Source: Streptomyces odontomachi | Lineage (GTDB): Bacteria; Actinomycetota; Actinomycetes; Streptomycetales; Streptomycetaceae | Direction: 5' to 3' | NCBI RefSeq assembly: GCF_024435355.1 | Contig: NZ_JAMJWG010000029.1 | Span: 1-64,000, forward strand | DNA length: 64,000 nt | In this document: positions 62,520 through 64,000 of the stretch, one piece after another | Layout of the letters: each line of letters opens with the position of its first letter | Numbering within the stretch: position 1 is the stretch's first letter | The notes under the pieces: generated by a model | The model's database searches: none | What the model was told of the DNA's origin: nothing | The model's input: the letters and a program-made list of their open reading frames with translations, nothing else | Position numbers and translations under genes: made by a program

Positions 62520-63710
62520 CTAGGCGGCAGCCCCCACACCAGCCCCGTCAAGCGAGTCGGCCAGGCGGTGCCTGCGCCTGGGCATGCCGAAGGTCGGGTG
62601 GGCGATGCCCCACCCGGCCCCTTTGAGTACGCCCGACTTGAGCCGCGCGGCGGTCCGGCCGCCCAGGTACCAGGACTTCGACCGGACGTTCCCGTCCACC
62701 ATCTGGAAGATCGCGTCCCGCCGCCCGAGGCTGATGTGATTGCCGTAGTACTTCAGTCCGGTAGTCGGGACCTTGCTGCCCGTCAGGCGCGCGATGATCG
62801 CGGCGGTCGCCTGCATGTTGCCGACGCCGGCCGAGGCGCAGGACATCGGCAGCGGCCGACCGTTGTGGCCGATCGCGTAGGCGCAGTCACCGGCGGCGTA
62901 GACGTCCGGATGTGAGACCGAGCGCATGCTGCCGTCGACGACGATCTGGCCGGTCTCGGCGACCTTCAGACCGCTGCCGGCCGCGATGGGGTCCACGGCG
63001 AAACCAGCAGCCCACACGGTCAGGTCGGCCGGGACGGACGTGCCGTCGGCGGCGATCGCCCCTGCCGGCTCGACGGCTTCGATGCCGGTGTGCTCGTGGA
63101 CGGTGATGCCGAGCCGCTCGAAAGCTTGGCGCAGGTGACGGCGGGCCCTCGGGGAGAGCCAGGCCCCCAACTCGCCGCGGGCGGCGAGCGCGACCGAGAG
63201 GTCAGGCCGGGACTCGGCGAACTCGGTCGCGGTCTCGATGCCGGTCAGCCCCTCACCGACGACCAGCACGGCGCCGCCCGCGCCCAGTTCGGCCAGGCGT
63301 TCGCGCAGACGCAGCGCCGAGGACAGGCCGGCCACGTCGAAGGCGTACTCGGGCACGCCCGGGACGCCATGGTGGGCTACGGAGCTGCCGAGCGCGTAGA
63401 GAAGCGTGTCGTACATGACCTCGCCGTCGCCGTCCTCGCCGGTCACGGCGACGGTCCGGCGCTCGGGGTCGACGCCGGTGACGCGGGCCAGGCGCAGGCG
63501 CACCCCGGTGCCCGCGAATACGTCGGTGAGCTTCCGGAACGTGAGGCCCTGGCCGGTTGCGAGTTGGTGGAGCCGCATCCGCTCAACGAAGTCGGGCACG
63601 GCGTTGACGACGGTGATCTCGGTGTCGGCCGGAGAGAGCCGGCGGGCCAGGTTTCCGGCGGCGAAGGCCCCGGCGTATCCGGCTCCGAGTACCACGATGC
63701 GGTGCTTCAT
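62520..63710 (-). CDS. FAD-dependent NAD(P)H oxidoreductase, NDH-2-like
   Basis: A pyridine nucleotide-disulfide-type flavoprotein of 396 residues, likely an NAD(P)H:acceptor oxidoreductase on the inner face of the membrane. FAD-binding VVLGAGYAGAFAAG at residues 5-18; NAD-binding VLVVGEGLTGIETATEF near 157; second FAD motif VYAAGDCAYAIG near 275. ATG has CAGGAG 7 bp upstream. ECF41 sigma genes are commonly paired with oxidoreductases, carboxymuconolactone decarboxylases or epimerases that they control. An ECF41-like promoter lies just upstream. Confidence 0.92.
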   Translation of the reverse strand: MKHRIVVLGAGYAGAFAAGNLARRLSPADTEITVVNAVPDFVERMRLHQLATGQGLTFRKLTDVFAGTGVRLRLARVTGVDPERRTVAVTGEDGDGEVMYDTLLYALGSSVAHHGVPGVPEYAFDVAGLSSALRLRERLAELGAGGAVLVVGEGLTGIETATEFAESRPDLSVALAARGELGAWLSPRARRHLRQAFERLGITVHEHTGIEAVEPAGAIAADGTSVPADLTVWAAGFAVDPIAAGSGLKVAETGQIVVDGSMRSVSHPDVYAAGDCAYAIGHNGRPLPMSCASAGVGNMQATAAIIARLTGSKVPTTGLKYYGNHISLGRRDAIFQMVDGNVRSKSWYLGGRTAARLKSGVLKGAGWGIAHPTFGMPRRRHRLADSLDGAGVGAAA

Positions 63711-63743
63711 GGCGTTGCTCCTGTCTCGTTCGCGTGCCCTCTG

Positions 63744-63770
63744 AACGAGATGGCGCCCCGATTGCTGACA
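63744..63770 (-). promoter_or_regulatory. ECF41-type promoter
   Basis: On the minus strand, TGTCAGC, then 16 bp, then CGTT, about 34 bp before the oxidoreductase start. As I recall, the ECF41 consensus is TGTCACA at -35 and CGTC at -10 with a 16-bp spacer. This fits autoregulation of the pair by the sigma factor. The remaining bases to the window end show no gene. Confidence 0.65.
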
Positions 63771-64000
63771 GGAGCTGGGTGTGACGCCGGTCACCGAACT
63801 AAAACGGGCGGCTGAGCCGCCGGCAGGTGCCTGGGCCTGCGTTGGGCAGTCGAAACGGAGAGATGGTGGACTAAGGATCGGCATCGCAATGGGAAAGGGC
63901 TCAATGACGCGCCGTTTTCCCACGCCCCCATCGAGATCCCCTCGTCCCTCGTAGCGAAATGAGGATTTCAGTGCAGGTGGGCTGTGCCTACTCACGGCAG

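Noticed and set aside
1..64000. tRNA, rRNA, riboswitch or phage attachment sites
   Set aside because: None recognised on reading both strands. The only mobile element with support is the tnpB element.

Overview
The window looks like the chromosome of a Streptomyces or close relative. GC content is very high throughout, Shine-Dalgarno sites are of the GGAGG type, GTG starts are common, and the gene families are typical of that genus (modular type I PKS, streptogrisin-type protease, GH25 muramidases, ROK and ECF41 regulators, Tat-exported hydrolases). Everything here is read from sequence alone, and no database search was possible.

Positions 1-26616 are one side of a modular polyketide cluster. 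Two type I PKS genes run leftwards: a single fully reducing module (7214-14044, KS-AT-DH-ER-KR-ACP), then a larger protein that runs off the left edge (7138 to 1, KS-AT-DH-KR-ACP-KS-AT...). Both complete AT domains carry malonyl-type motifs. Diverging from them across about 500 bp is a rightward block for a 2,6-dideoxyhexose and its use: glycosyltransferase, NDP-hexose 2,3-dehydratase, 3-ketoreductase, second glycosyltransferase, glucose-1-phosphate thymidylyltransferase, dTDP-glucose 4,6-dehydratase, MFS exporter, 4-ketoreductase and a RmlC-type epimerase. A convergent PAPS-dependent sulfotransferase closes the block behind two strong hairpins. The simplest reading is a glycosylated, possibly sulfated, macrolide-like product with one or two L-2,6-dideoxysugars. 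The compound itself cannot be named from this window.

Positions 26900-29540 are a junction: a SUKH-4-like immunity gene, an IS200/IS605-type tnpB element whose right end abuts the Shine-Dalgarno sequence of that gene, and a G-rich non-coding stretch.

Positions 29540-42000 are mixed accessory genes: an ArsR-type regulator with a repeat tail and a double palindromic operator, a Tat-exported six-hairpin glycosidase-like protein with a LacI-type operator, an LRR protein, two membrane-anchored proteins of unknown function, a GH43-like secreted protein, a DUF3291 protein beside a SufR-like regulator, a membrane acyltransferase and a DUF89/ARMT1 phosphatase.

Positions 42000-48230 are a leftward sugar-uptake operon: ROK regulator, lipoprotein binding protein, two permeases, and a GH3 beta-N-acetylhexosaminidase. 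No ATPase gene is present, as is usual in Streptomyces, where MsiK serves many importers.

Positions 48470-61200 are rich in secreted and wall-active proteins: a streptogrisin-like protease, a beta-propeller repeat protein that seems to start on ATC, a Tat-exported GH3 enzyme, a beta-lactamase-fold serine hydrolase, a TetR regulator, two GH25 muramidase paralogues (one with a degenerate first catalytic motif) flanking an APH-like kinase, and a TIM44-like membrane protein.

Positions 61500-63770 hold an FAD oxidoreductase / ECF41 sigma factor pair with a good match to an ECF41-type promoter upstream. Short tandem repeats at or near gene ends recur across 29-59 kb and are unusual as a set.
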